49,077 nt of DNA from Basidiobolus meristosporus CBS 931.73 (Eukaryota; Basidiobolomycota; Basidiobolomycetes; Basidiobolales; Basidiobolaceae). Shown one piece after another: positions 1 through 9,868 of the stretch; within the stretch, counting starts at the first letter, position 1; each line of letters begins with the position of its first letter. Under the pieces are notes generated by a model that was not told the origin of the DNA, searched no databases, and worked only from the letters and a program-made list of their open reading frames with translations. Location of the stretch: NCBI GenBank assembly GCA_002104905.1, contig MCFE01000660.1, positions 1 through 49,077 on the forward strand, given 5' to 3'. A program made the translations under genes and the position numbers.

Positions 1-66
1 AGTGCCACATAGTGCCAGCCTGTTTATAGTGCGGGATCAATCTAGCACTCTATGGCACCATCTGGG
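1..66. repeat. AGTGCC-rich remnant, possibly a decayed hairpin arm
   Basis: The first bases repeat AGTGCC/GGCAC motifs and run directly into the Harbinger-like unit. The same kind of motif (ATAGTGCC, GGCACTAT) dominates the P hairpin arms, and the second Harbinger-like unit is also preceded by a P arm, the right arm of P2. Alignment to a P arm is loose, so this may be an old arm or an unrelated repeat cut by the window edge. Confidence 0.3.
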
Positions 67-297
67 ACTATAACTTCTCCCAAAATGCCAGTGGTAGGAT
101 ATATTTAATGGTAATTTTACTCAATCTTACTTATGTTGCTCAGAGTAGTGCTTTCCTTGCTTTATTTACTCCTCATAATGCTCCAGACACATTTCTCTCA
201 GTGGATGTCTTCTTGTATGAACATACTGTGCATTAATAAGTATCTTAACTATTTTACCTATTCTGCTGTTTTCACCTATATATGACTTTCCACTGTA

Positions 298-999
298 TTA
301 ACCTGCCAATATGCTGAATCTCTTCAGATATCCAAATTTGTGCTCTACCCTTACTCTGAAATGATTAAATATCTCATTGTAGAGCTTCTGCTTTCTGCTA
401 AGCACACCATTCCTTGGCTTCCTATAAGCTGTAATACATCCTAATCTCTGACAATCCTCTCCTATATAGGCTAAGTCTGCCATACATTTCTCCCCTCTAC
501 TGAATTCAGGATGATTCTCTACCCAGAGTGCTTTGTCATGCCTACTTCCAGCAAATGGCCCACTAAACCAGATGATGTTACCCTCAATGTCAGACAGTGC
601 TTGAAACTTCACACAGTGTGCCTTGTACTTGCCAGAATAAAAGTGCCTCTGCCCTCTAGAAGGTCTGTTAATCCTCACTGGGAAGGTATCCAAAATACTC
701 CTTATATGGAACCTGTTGCTGAACACTCTGGGATATGGAAGTCTATTGGAGCTTCTGAACCTAGTATTCCAAGCTTGCTCTAAGTCATTCATACCCTCTG
801 CAAGGTGGTTCTCCATTGCTGTCAGCTGGGAATGAAAGCCTCTAGGACTTTTGTTGCCATGGATGGTTGGATGAAACCTTGTAGGGCAATAGTCCTTGCA
901 ATAGCAGAGAAGCTTAACAAGGGATCTCCTTGAATAGGTTTGGGTAGATAATTCACGGTGTGGTGGTGTATAAGTCCAAGGGAGAGATACGTCCAACAC
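298..999 (-). pseudogene. Harbinger-like DDE transposase, copy 1, 5'-truncated by LTR
   Basis: The translated product has the DDE_Tnp_4-type core of PIF/Harbinger nucleases: an L-D-T-F-P-V-R-I-N-R-P segment with the first Asp, then F-Y-S-G-K, G-S-R-H-D-K-A-L-W with the second Asp, and V-E-H-K-F-G-Y-L-K-R-F with the Glu. Such enzymes cut and join transposon ends in the nucleus. The catalytic triad is present, but the N-terminal DNA-binding region expected in a roughly 350-400 residue family member is absent. The first ATG and about the first 14 codons come from the solo LTR, so the native start is lost. The internal Met at 816 matches the first Met of copy 2. Identity to copy 2 (7165-7683) is very high; one visible change is Lys for Thr after V-E-H. 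Confidence 0.8.
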
Positions 1000-2032
1000 T
1001 TCTCAAGTGTTTTGTGTGTGGGGTGTTCACTGGGTGCGATAACCTCTGGCAAAAGCTTGCTAGGAATACTTGGGTTCTGTCTCTAATCTAATGTGAAGGG
1101 GAATAAAGCCACAAGCTTATCAAGGGAAAACTATTGAGCTACAATCCCCAACTTAGTTGGCGTCTTAACAAAAGTATGTGCTGGGTTCAGCATCCTTTGA
1201 GATGACAATGTACTAAAGCTTCCAAAGTCAAAACAACTGTAAACTCCACCAGCAGGGACTTGATAAGAATGCAGCTTTGGTCAATAGTTACAAAGACAGA
1301 AAAGTATCTTTGCCTGTACAAGAACAAACTTGGGAAAGAATCAAATATAATAAAAGATACCTACTCTGAGTATTCCTCACAAGTAGTGCCTCCAAGGTCA
1401 GTTGGCTGTCAGCACGGTTTCCTGGGAGTGTTCTGTGGTCTAGGGTTGGAAGTTCAGGTAGCAGCAGGTAGCAGTGATCACACTAATCAACAAGTTGGTA
1501 TATTGATAAAAGGGATGATGATTTATTGTTGAGGGATAGCCTCCCTTATATACTTTTTTCACTGGCTAAGTGATTACTAATCATGGTGTTCCAGAAGGTT
1601 CCGGAGATCAATAGAAATCTTAATGACATCAGAATGACCTAAGAATGTTCTAAGTAGGTGCCAGAAGGTTCTAAGAGGCACAGCACATCCAACCAATCAG
1701 GAATCAGTATTCTGAAACCTGTGTAACATGGGGATACCATATATGGTATGGAAATGGTAGGGATGGTGACACGGGCTGATCATGTGTCACGGGTACTGGC
1801 ATGGGTACTTGCCTAATATAGAAGTACTTATAGCTAGTAATCTTACATAAAGTGAGGGGTAACTTATGCAATAAGGTAAGCAGGTGTGATAGTCAACCGG
1901 CTTATAGGATAGTACTGATTGGGTAAGACAAATGGGATAAAACTAAAATAAATGTAGTAGAGATATAGGGAAGTAGAAAATAAGGGAATGAGCACATCTG
2001 TCAGTAGGTGTCACTGTCACCCCACTACAACA
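959..2032 (-). repeat. Solo LTR, 1.07-kb family, copy A
   Basis: Read on the minus strand it begins TGTTGTAGTGGGG and ends near CCACCACCACA. It is the reverse complement of 18619-19692 with essentially the same length. No coding region lies next to it, so it is a solo LTR left by recombination. The second Harbinger-like unit gives the empty site: there, sequence matching both flanks is continuous around 7800-7830. Candidate 5-bp target duplications are imperfect (ACTGT and ACCGT in LTR sense). Its 3' third shares blocks such as GCTGGTGGAGTTTACAGTTG with the LTR at 44977-45854, so the two LTR families are related. Confidence 0.75.
1545..1552 (-). promoter_or_regulatory. LTR TATA box
   Basis: TATATAAG on the minus strand, followed by GGGAGGCTATCCCTCAACAATAAA. 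It is conserved in the other copy at 19099-19106, so it is the likely core promoter of this LTR family. Confidence 0.55.
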
Positions 2033-2483
2033 GTACTTGGTATAGAACTCCCCTAGTGTGTCAAAAGGACATCCAGTGGTAGTGATGGGATTAATGAGAA
2101 AAGTCCATTCAGATGAGTAAATCATTTTAAAATTGGTGATGATTGGGCTGAGATGATTTGAGTTTATATGGCAAAATCAACTTTATTTATCTGATTTTCC
2201 ATGCATTATGATTAAATCTTCATCAATTGCCATGTATCGCATCATTGTGTTGCAAAAATCACCCTCAAACATTGACTTGGTATTTTTATGGATGTTTTAC
2301 TCACAAGTCTATAATCAAATAGGAAATCTACAATTGATGTGATCCAATTTGTGTTAATGCAATCTAAGTTGCATCATGCATAATATATGGAAAATTTAAC
2401 ATTCACATTAGTTCTCATATATATTTCATATAAGACCAGGTTGATACCAATACACTACTGTATAAGTATCCAAATCCATCACT

Positions 2484-3728
2484 ATGGTCCCTATACCAAG
2501 TCTCAGCACATCTTTAGTACAACCCACACAAAACCATCCTGCAGCTCACAAGTGCAGTCTGGACAGAAAAGTCAATGTTGGATCTGTTCAAGCTCATGCC
2601 AAATGATTTTAGTATGGCCCAAGTGTCTATGATGAGCCTTCATACAGATATTTGGGCACTACTCATTAATCTAGCAGAACTAGATACCTCAGAGAGTTGA
2701 CATAGATGGAAGAACCTGAGTAGAAAGCTGGGGCATAAGTTCTACATCAAGATGCCAGCAGTTGTATGTAAGAAGATACTTAACAAGACAAGTATTGAAA
2801 TCAAGAATGAGCTGAGAATGAGGGGATGTGATGAGGAAGCTGCACAGGAACAATTTTGCATGCAGTTTGCTCAGTACAGGCCCAACACGTCTGTTTATGC
2901 CTCAACATTGGAAACCAAAGAGATCTTGATTGAGTTTTTACCTCAAATGACTAATGTACTGTGTGATATATTAGTAGAGCTAAATGGCTTCCAAGAGCAC
3001 TAAGCACAGGACTCATCCAGGCAACAGTTTCAAAGTATCAGACAGAGGGTAAGTGAATACCTTGAAGAATCAGATGGTGAGCTTCAGGAGGAAGAATACA
3101 GACCTCTAGTAACAGTGGCTAGATTGTGCCAGCATGCCTTGCTGGATTCTATACCATCCCCCGCAACTTCAGCACGCCAATGCACATCAGTCTAAACTAT
3201 GTCAAAACCCTTCACAAGAGCACCCTGCATTGAGTCAATGCGTGTTGGATCAATGCACATGCTTCAGAGCAAAACCACCAGAGCTTGCCAAACTGCTCAT
3301 TTAGACATGAGTCCATGGAGTGGGCTGAGTTGTAGCAACAGGCTGCATCATATTAAACTCAGCCAAGGGCCATGCCAGCACATCAAGTTGTGTCTGCACA
3401 TGCTATTACACCTGACCATCAGCAAGTTTCTTCTGGTGAACTGACTGTTGATGACCCACATGAAGTGCCTCCACCACCAGAGCCTTTGGAAAGTAAAAGA
3501 ATGCATCAGCATGTAGCACTGCAGGCTGACTCAGTAGCATTATCCAGAGTAATTCAGCGTGGTGAAGCTGTAGCATCACACTCATCAACTAGGAGGCAAA
3601 ATACTGACTACAAATGCATAAGTAGCCAAGATGATAGTCAACAAGGAAGTAGTTTAGGTGTACAAAGTAAATCACTACCAAATGCTTCAGTAGTAATCCC
3701 TGTGAGAAAAAAACCTAGGAGAAGATGA
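2484..3728 (+). pseudogene. Harbinger-unit accessory protein, copy 1 (decayed)
   Basis: The gene starts M-V-P-I-P-S-L and can be followed for about 415 codons in comparison with copy 2, ending in V-I-P-V-R-K-K-P-R-R-R, a basic, nuclear-localisation-like tail. The middle (about 2590-3190) is helical and charged; the last third is rich in Ser, Gln, His and Arg. It is divergent from the transposase, in the position of the Myb/SANT-like partner of Harbinger elements, but I see no convincing Myb motif, so the function is unknown. It is broken by a 1-base loss near 2535-2550 and by in-frame stops, for example at 2698, 3001 and 3194. Where copy 2 can be compared, the change is from Gln or a similar codon by C-to-T (and G-to-A). 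It retains a 364-bp central block that copy 2 has lost. Confidence 0.6.
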
Positions 3729-4019
3729 TGCAATTGCATTGAATTGCTATTTTTTGCTATAATCCAAACAAAGCATTTTTTGCAATCCACATCAAACCAT
3801 TTCAAATCAGTGATCACAAAAGTTTTGACTATAAGTTAAAAATTTGCAAAATGTTGATCTTCCAAGAAAATTATAATATACTACTGATAGATAAAATATA
3901 AGGAAAATTATTCTGTATTCTTTATTTCCATTGTACCAACTTGGATTTAACAAAACTTGTAAATGTTTTTGACATTTAATTTTGTAATTTACTGCCCAGC
4001 ATAGTGCATTTGTAATCAT

Positions 4020-5600
4020 GTTGACCATTCACCAGTCACCAGAGTACTAATAATATCTTGCTGACCACTTGATTCTTCCAAAATGGCACCTTGACACAAT
4101 AGTCACCTTGCACAAGTGGAGTCAAGTGAGTCTGTGACATCTTTAGGCTCACCACAGCCTTCTGAATATGACACATAGAGTGATAGCTTTAAAGAAACAG
4201 GCTCACTCATAGATTGCCAGCCTATCTTCCCTAACAACAGTAACCTGCACAAGCCCATTAAAATCCCATCATGTAATGAGACAACACCTGTCAAAAAAAA
4301 TGCCAAGGATACTTTATGCAGTCAAGTGAGCCCATTAATCTATCTACTGGTCAATAATGTGATGCTCTGGCTAGAGAAGTGGTGCATCTTCACTGATATC
4401 AGTAATGGGGGCTTTGGGGATTTACTACCACTTCTTGCCAAGATCATCCAGGGATGCAACTTACCTTGTACATGTTGTAAATATACAACTGTGATGTGGC
4501 TGGCTACATAGGACTCAGTGACTGTCCTGATACTGGCATGTGTTAACAGTTGCATGACATTCACATCAGAAAATGCCACCATTGCAAGGTGTTCAACTTG
4601 TCAGGAATCTACCACCATTGCAGAAGATATTATTCATACTCTGGATAAATTCTGATTATACACCATCTAAAGAAGCTCTTGCAGTCCAACAAGTATTGTG
4701 AATCTATTAAGTATCACACTTAGTATCAATCAAGCTCAAACATATCCAATATTTTTGATGACCAACATTAAAAACCACTAAGAAGCAAGGGCTGCTTTGA
4801 AGATATGTACAATCATGCCTTAGCCTTGGCACTTAATGCATTCTCATTAAACAAGTACACTAGCAGCAAATCATGCTGGCCACTGATTCTCATCAACCTG
4901 AAACAGCTGCCTATCTTGTGGTATCAGAGCAGAAATCCAATGGTATTCTCACTGTTATTTGGGCATAAATTGCTGTTCAACCTGGATAGCTATCTGTATT
5001 TATTGCTGGATAATTCTTGATGCTTTCCAGCAGGAAAATAGTAAATGGCTACCATGTCAAAGCAATATAATAATCTGCATTGGAGATACCCTGGCCATCA
5101 GCATGATAGCTGGCTGCTCTGGGCACAATGGACAGCATTGCTGTCAAATGTGTGAGATCCAGAGGACTTACTCCATAACACACACACACATTATTATTGC
5201 CCAAACACCAACACCAAGAACATCATCTTTCTGCCAAGTGAACACACAGAAGTCAGCATGCAATTGCAGCAAAGTTGGCAAGCTATAAGCCACTGGCCCA
5301 AGTATGGAATTAATTGGAAACTGGAGATACTTAAGATAAAGGGTATTATATGAGCAAAGGCTTTTCACTGGGAGCAATGCATTTGCTTTTCAGCAATATC
5401 TCTATACTGATGACCAAGTTGTACATAGGACATTCCAAGCTAGATGAGCTCTTGGAGATACCAGAGAAGTTTGAAAGAACTGGCAAGATATTACAGAGTA
5501 TCTGCTACGGCAAGTAATTCTCATGGGCTCCAATCAACAGTTATGTGCATATGCAACAATACAAGTGCAGGGACCTGATGAACTGGATATGTATTTATTA
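4020..5600 (+). pseudogene. Tnp2/CACTA-type transposase relic A
   Basis: Many frames and stops, but the order of blocks matches relic C (38455-40133). There is an N-terminal region near 4130-4310, a C-x2-C pair region near 4470-4620, and a segment near 4740-4800 aligned with D-G-K-H-Y-K-K-L of relic C. Next come an A-L-A-L-A-L-N-A/L-I-L-I-N-L block at 4805-4920 and I-G-D-T-L-A-I-S...G-C-S-G-H-N-G-Q near 5080-5150. The last is the hallmark G-D-x-x-A...G-x-x-G-H-N-G segment of Tnp2 (Transposase_21) proteins, and M-C-E-I-Q follows it. Upstream homology with the divergent promoter of relics B and C stops at about 4020, so no partner X gene remains. The 3' part (DUF4218-like) is missing because hairpin P1 begins at 5601. 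Confidence 0.7.
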
Positions 5601-6221
5601 GACTTGTTCTGCTGGATAGTGCCACATTGAGCCATGACTTTCAACAAGTGCCACTGTGTGCCAGAGAGCCATAGCATACCTAAGCTTGGCCACAGAGTGT
5701 GAAACATAGCCCTTCATCTCCATGCATAGTAGCCCATGTGTTACACATATTGTGCTTGAGAAAATACATTTTGGCCTTTTTTTTGGACCAATGTTGTGCA
5801 GGGTGTGTAACAGCACAGAGGGACTTAAGACATGCTTCTGGTACTCAATACCCATGGTACACTTAATCTAGCTCTTGTGGCTTGTAACATGTCATAAAAA
5901 TGCATGGGACTATCTTGGTCCACTGGCACTATCTGGCAATATAAATGCTTTGTATAGGTTTTATCTTATGTGTAATATTTAAAAATAGCGCCGGATAGTG
6001 CCAGTGGACCAAGATAGTGCCATGCATTTTTAAGACATGTTACAAGCCACAGGTGCTAGATTAAGAGTACCATGGGTATCAAGTACCAGATGCATGTCTT
6101 CAGTCCTTCTGTGCTCTTACACATCATGCACAACATTGATTCAAAAAAGAAGGTCAAAAAATAGATTTTCTCCAGCACACTGGCTGAAACACAGGGGCTG
6201 CATTGCATGTAGAGTATATTA
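5601..6221. mobile_element. Hairpin (foldback) element P1, right arm truncated
   Basis: Starts GACTTGTTCT after TA (5599-5600). The left arm runs to about 5943, the loop is 5944-5984 and the right arm 5985-6219 is the reverse complement of the inner left arm. The right arm stops at a TA (6220-6221) where P2 begins, and its outer ~110 bp are not found beyond P2. Both arms share private variants, such as CTTGTAACATGTC and ACTGGCACTATC, that differ from other P elements. The element sits inside the transposase relic A sequence. Confidence 0.85.
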
Positions 6222-6953
6222 GACTTGTTCCGTTGGATAGTGCCACATTGAGCCATGAGTGCCAAATGATGCCATAGTGTGCTAGAGAGGCCAAGTGAAC
6301 CTATACTTGGCCACAGAGTGTGAAAAATGGTTCTGCATCTCTGTGCAAAGCAGCCCCTGTGTTTCATCTATGACGGAGGAGAAAACCAATTTTTTGATGT
6401 TTTTTTGTGGATCAATGTTGTGCAGGATGTGTAAGAGCACAAAAGGATTGAAGTCATGCATCAGGTGCTCAATACCCATGGCACTCTGAATCTAGCTCCT
6501 GTGGCTTGCAACATGTCACAAAAATGCATGGCACTATCTTGGTCCACTGGTACTATCTGGCACTATAGATGCATTGTATAGATCTTACTTTAGGGCAAAT
6601 AATTAAATATAGTGCCAGATAGTACCAGTGGACCAAGATAGTGCCATGCATTTTTGTGACATGTTGCAAGCCACAGGAGCTAGATTCAGAGTGCCATGGG
6701 TATTGAGCACCTGATGCATGACTTCAATCCTTTTATGCTCTTACACATCCTGCACAAAACTGACCTAAAAAAAAAGGTCAAAAAATGGATTTTCTCCAAC
6801 ACAATGGGTGAAACACAGGGGCAGCTTTGCATGAAGATGCAGAGCTATGTATCACACTCTGTGGCCAAGTATAGGCTCACTTGGCCTCTCTGGCACACTA
6901 AGGCATTATTTGGCACTCATGGCTCAATGTAGCACTATAATTTCTACCATGAT
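6222..6953. mobile_element. Hairpin (foldback) element P2
   Basis: Left arm 6222-6567 (346 bp), loop 6568-6607 (40 bp), right arm 6608-6953 by symmetry. The inner ~130 bp of the arms are almost perfect complements, including private variants (GAAGTCATGCATCAGGTGC). The left end is the usual GACTTGTTCC after TA. On the right, homology is good to CACTAT (6938), then the last 15 bp are replaced by sequence that also adjoins the first Harbinger-like unit. So the right terminus is not canonical. P2 inserted at a TA within the right arm of P1. Confidence 0.85.
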
Positions 6954-7164
6954 GCCAGTGGTATGATACAGTTACTGGTAATTTTACTCAATCTTACTTA
7001 TGTTGCTCAGAATAGTGCTTTCCTTGCTTTATTTACTCTTCATAATGCTCCAGACACATTTCTCTCAGTGGATGTCTTCTTGTATGAACATACTGTGCAT
7101 TAATAAGTATCTTAACTATTTTACCTATTCTGCTGTTTTCACCTATATATGACTTTCCTCTGTA

Positions 7165-7683
7165 TTAACCTGCCAATATGCTGAATCTCTTCAGATATCC
7201 AAATGTGTGCTCTACCCTTACTCTGAAATGATTAAATATCTCATTGTAGAGCTTCTGCTTTCTGCTAAGCACACCATTCCTTGGCTTCCTATAAGCTGTA
7301 ATACATCCTAATCTCTGACAATCCTCTCCTATATAGGCTAAGTCTGCCATACATTTCTCCCCTCTACTGAATTCAGGATGATTCTCTACCCAGAGTGCTT
7401 TGTCATGCCTACTTCCAGCAAATGGCCCACTAAACCAGATGATGTTACCCTCAATGTCAGACAGTGCTTGAAACTTCACACAGTGTGCCTTGTACTTGCC
7501 AGAATAAAAGTGCCTCTGCCCTCTAGAAGGTCTGTTAATCCTCACTGGGAAGGTATCCAAAATACTCCTTATATGGAACCTGTTGCTGAACACTCTGGGA
7601 TATGGAAGTCTATTGGAGCTTCTGAACCTAGTATTCCAAGCTTGCTCTAAGTCATTCATACCCTCTGCAAGGCGGTTCTCCAT
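7165..7683 (-). CDS. Harbinger-like DDE transposase, copy 2 (partial)
   Basis: A 172-residue reading frame from the first Met. Homology to copy 1 continues upstream without a Met to about 7815 (S-R-R-S-L-V-K-L-L-C-Y), so the true N-terminus is probably in an upstream exon or lost. Catalytic residues in this numbering are Asp43 (L-D-T-F-P), Asp94 (S-R-H-D-K-A-L-W) and Glu158 (V-E-H-T-F-G), with the F-Y-S-G-K and L-K-R-F signatures of the DDE_Tnp_4/Harbinger family. The stop is shared with copy 1. No lesion is visible in the catalytic core, but without the DNA-binding N-terminus it is unlikely to act alone. It could be part of a spliced gene. Confidence 0.75.
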   Translation of the reverse strand: MENRLAEGMNDLEQAWNTRFRSSNRLPYPRVFSNRFHIRSILDTFPVRINRPSRGQRHFYSGKYKAHCVKFQALSDIEGNIIWFSGPFAGSRHDKALWVENHPEFSRGEKCMADLAYIGEDCQRLGCITAYRKPRNGVLSRKQKLYNEIFNHFRVRVEHTFGYLKRFSILAG

Positions 7684-8276
7684 TGCTGTCAGCTGGGAAT
7701 GAAAGCTTCTAGGACTTTTGTTGCCATGGATGGTGGGATGAAACCTTGTAGGGCAATAGTTCTTGTAATAGCAGAGAAGCTTAACAAGGGATCTCCTTGA
7801 GTAGATTGGGGTTGATGGTTAACAGTACTTGGTATAGATCTCCTCCAGTGTGTCAAAAGGAAATCCAGTGGTAGTGATGGGATTGATGAGAAAAGACCAT
7901 TCAGATGAGTTAGTCATATTAAAATTGATGGATGATTGTATGGAGGCGGTTTGATTCAATTCGGCGTGATCTGCGTTATTTATCTGATTTTTAACACATT
8001 ATGGTTAAATCTCCATCAATTGCCATGTATCCCATTGTTATGTTGCAAAAATCATCTGCAAACAATGCCTTGGTACTTTTATTGATGCTTTAATCATAGG
8101 TCTATAATCAAATAGGAAATCTGCAATTGATGTGATCTGATCCGTGTCAACGCAATCTGAGATGCACCATGCATAATATATGGAAAATTCAACAATCACT
8201 TTAGTTGTTATATATATTTCATATAAGACCAGGTTGATGCCAATATACTGCTGTATAAGTATCCAAATCCGTTGCT

Positions 8277-9144
8277 ATGGTACCCATACCAAGCCTCAAC
8301 TCATCTTTAGTACAACCCAGACAAAACACATCCCCCAGCTCACAAGCATGGTCCGGACCGGAAAAGTCAATGTTGGATCCGTTTGAGTTCTCGCCAAATG
8401 ATTTTAGTATGGCCCAAGTGTCTATGATGAGCCTTCATACAGATATTTGGGCAACAGCTTCAAAGTATCAGACAGAGGGTAAGTGAATACCTTGAGGAAT
8501 CAGATGGGGAGCTTCAGGAGGAAGAATACAGACCGCAAGCAACATTGTCCAGATCGTGCCAGCACACCTTGCTGGATTCCCTACCATCTCTTGCAACCAC
8601 AGTGCGCCGGCGCACGTCAGTCCAGACCATGCGAACACCCTTTACCAGAATGCCCCGCGTCAAGTCAACGCGCGTGCTTCAGAGCAAAACTACAAGAACT
8701 TGCCAATCTGCTCATTTAGACACGAGTCCATTGGAGCGGACCAAGTTGTGTCAACATGTGGCATCACATCAAACTCAGCCAAGGGCCATCTCAACGCGTC
8801 AAGGCGCGCCTGCACATGCTGTTTTGCCTGACCATCAGCGAGTTACTTCTGGTGAACTGACTGATGATGACCAACATGAAGTGCCTCAACCACCGGAGCC
8901 CTTGGCAAGTAAAAGAACGCGTCAGCACGTGGCACTACAGGCCGGTTCAGTTGGTTCAGTTGGAGCAATTCAGCGCGGCCAAGCTGCAGCATTGCACTCA
9001 TCAACTAGGAGGCAAAATACTGACTGCAAATACACAAGTAGCCAAGATGATAGTCAGCCAGGAAGTAGTATAGGTGTGCAAAGTGAGTCACTACCAAATG
9101 CTTCAGTAGTAATCCCTGTGAGAAAAAAACCCAGGAGAAGATGA
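8277..9144 (+). pseudogene. Harbinger-unit accessory protein, copy 2 (internal deletion)
   Basis: Begins M-V-P-I-P-S-L-N-S-S. The frame is open to about 8453, where a deletion of about 364 bp relative to copy 1 shifts the frame. From 8452 a second frame is open to 9144 and ends in R-K-K-P-R-R-R. The C-terminal 199 residues from the Met at 8545 are rich in Ser, Thr, Gln and Arg and hold many R-T-R and T-R-V type basic patches. Unlike copy 1 it has no internal stop after the deletion. Function is unknown; the basic tail and divergent position suggest a nuclear DNA-binding or transposition partner. Confidence 0.6.
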
Positions 9145-9145
9145 T

Positions 9146-9223
9146 GCGATTGCTTTGAATCGCTCACATTTGTAATGATCCCGACAACCCTTTTTTTTTG
9201 CGATCCAAATCAAGCCATCGCAA
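9146..9223. promoter_or_regulatory. Two inverted pairs of GCGAT motifs
   Basis: Just after the accessory gene lie GCGATT (9146-9151) with AATCGC (9158-9163), and TTGCGAT (9198-9204) with ATCGCAA (9217-9223). These are two small inverted repeats with the same core. In copy 1 (about 3731-3805) the same sites have mostly become GCAAT/ATTGC. The spacing near the element end suggests subterminal protein-binding sites, but this is inference. Confidence 0.4.
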
Positions 9224-9257
9224 ATCAGTGATCATCAAATTTTTGATATAAGTAATA

Positions 9258-9866
9258 TCAAGGTCATCTCACATTTGAGAGAGAACCCCTATAAATAAAC
9301 ACCCTGCATATATATACGTCATCTGTAATACCAGTGCAGCTATTGGATCTGTTTTGCACCTACACAATCGCTTGCGTGCTAGCTATGACACCTTGTCCAA
9401 TCACTAGGATCAGGGATTTACTTGCTCAATGGGCAAAATGGCATATTTGATGGCGAATCAGGTAGCTTTTTCAGTAGTCAATGAGCCAATTGGGGGCTGC
9501 CAGCTTCAGGATACTTTTGGACCAATTAACCACTGAGATACCGTCCAATTGGAGTGAGGGTAACCAAAATGGTAAGTATCAGTGTAGTTTATAGTGTGAT
9601 ACACATTTATTTCCATTTACATTAAAGAAACATATCCAAATACCGGATTTTACCTGCCATTATAGCGGTATCCAATCACGCACATGATGCAAAGATTACG
9701 AGTTGGCGCAATCATCCGCGCCAACCTCAAAGTGTCAGATTGTGCCATAGTGTGCAAGATCTTCCAAGAACAATCCTGCCTTCTGGTAGCTATAATATTG
9801 CGCCCAATTGTTCTTTGCGACCGTGGATTGCGCCGCGCGCCCTGGCACGGTACAATGGAACAAGTC
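9258..9866. other. CpG-retaining non-coding stretch ending in a P-like terminus
   Basis: No convincing gene. It keeps many CpGs (for example GGCGCAATCATCCGCGCC at about 9705 and GCGCCGCGCGCC near 9830), unlike the rest of the window. It ends GGCACGGTACAATGGAACAAGTC followed by TA (9867-9868), close to the right terminus of the P hairpins (GGCACTATCC.ACGGAACAAGTC + TA). No matching left terminus was found. It could be the remaining end of a different, CpG-rich member of the same transposon group. A possible TATA (ATATATATAC) lies near 9308-9317. Confidence 0.35.
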
Positions 9867-9868
9867 TA

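Larger units (their letters stand above)
67..3835. mobile_element. Harbinger-like two-gene unit, copy 1 (split by solo LTR)
   Basis: This stretch matches 6934-9257 except for the solo LTR at 959-2032. The minus-strand gene is a DDE transposase and the plus-strand gene is an accessory protein. The unit resembles PIF/Harbinger elements, which usually carry a transposase plus a DNA-binding partner. No clear terminal inverted repeats or 3-bp target duplication could be fixed, so the outer limits are only the limits of homology between the two copies. The transposase half is nearly identical to copy 2, whereas the accessory half is far more diverged and has lost CpGs. Confidence 0.75.
6934..9257. 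mobile_element. Harbinger-like two-gene unit, copy 2
   Basis: The uninterrupted counterpart of 67-3835: transposase on minus (7165-7815), accessory gene on plus (8277-9144), then a non-coding tail with GCGAT motifs. It contains many CpGs where copy 1 has TpG or CpA, so it is the less decayed copy over the accessory half. The left limit overlaps the abnormal right end of P2. Homology with copy 1 ends at about 9257. Confidence 0.75.

Noticed and set aside
511-783. Plus-strand 90-codon frame, repeated at 7378-7650
   Set aside because: It is the antisense shadow of the conserved DDE transposase core; the conservation comes from the minus-strand gene.
1260-1532. 90-codon frame in LTR A and its counterpart at 19158-19391
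   Set aside because: It lies wholly within the LTR across the promoter and leader; no domain, and it is explained by LTR similarity.
3055-3060. GTAAGT as an intron donor in the accessory gene (also at about 8479)
   Set aside because: The reading frame runs straight through in both copies (R-Q-R-V-S-E-Y-L-E), so no intron is needed.
5180-5200. CA-rich microsatellite in relic A
   Set aside because: A short CACACACACA run within transposase sequence, with no sign of function.
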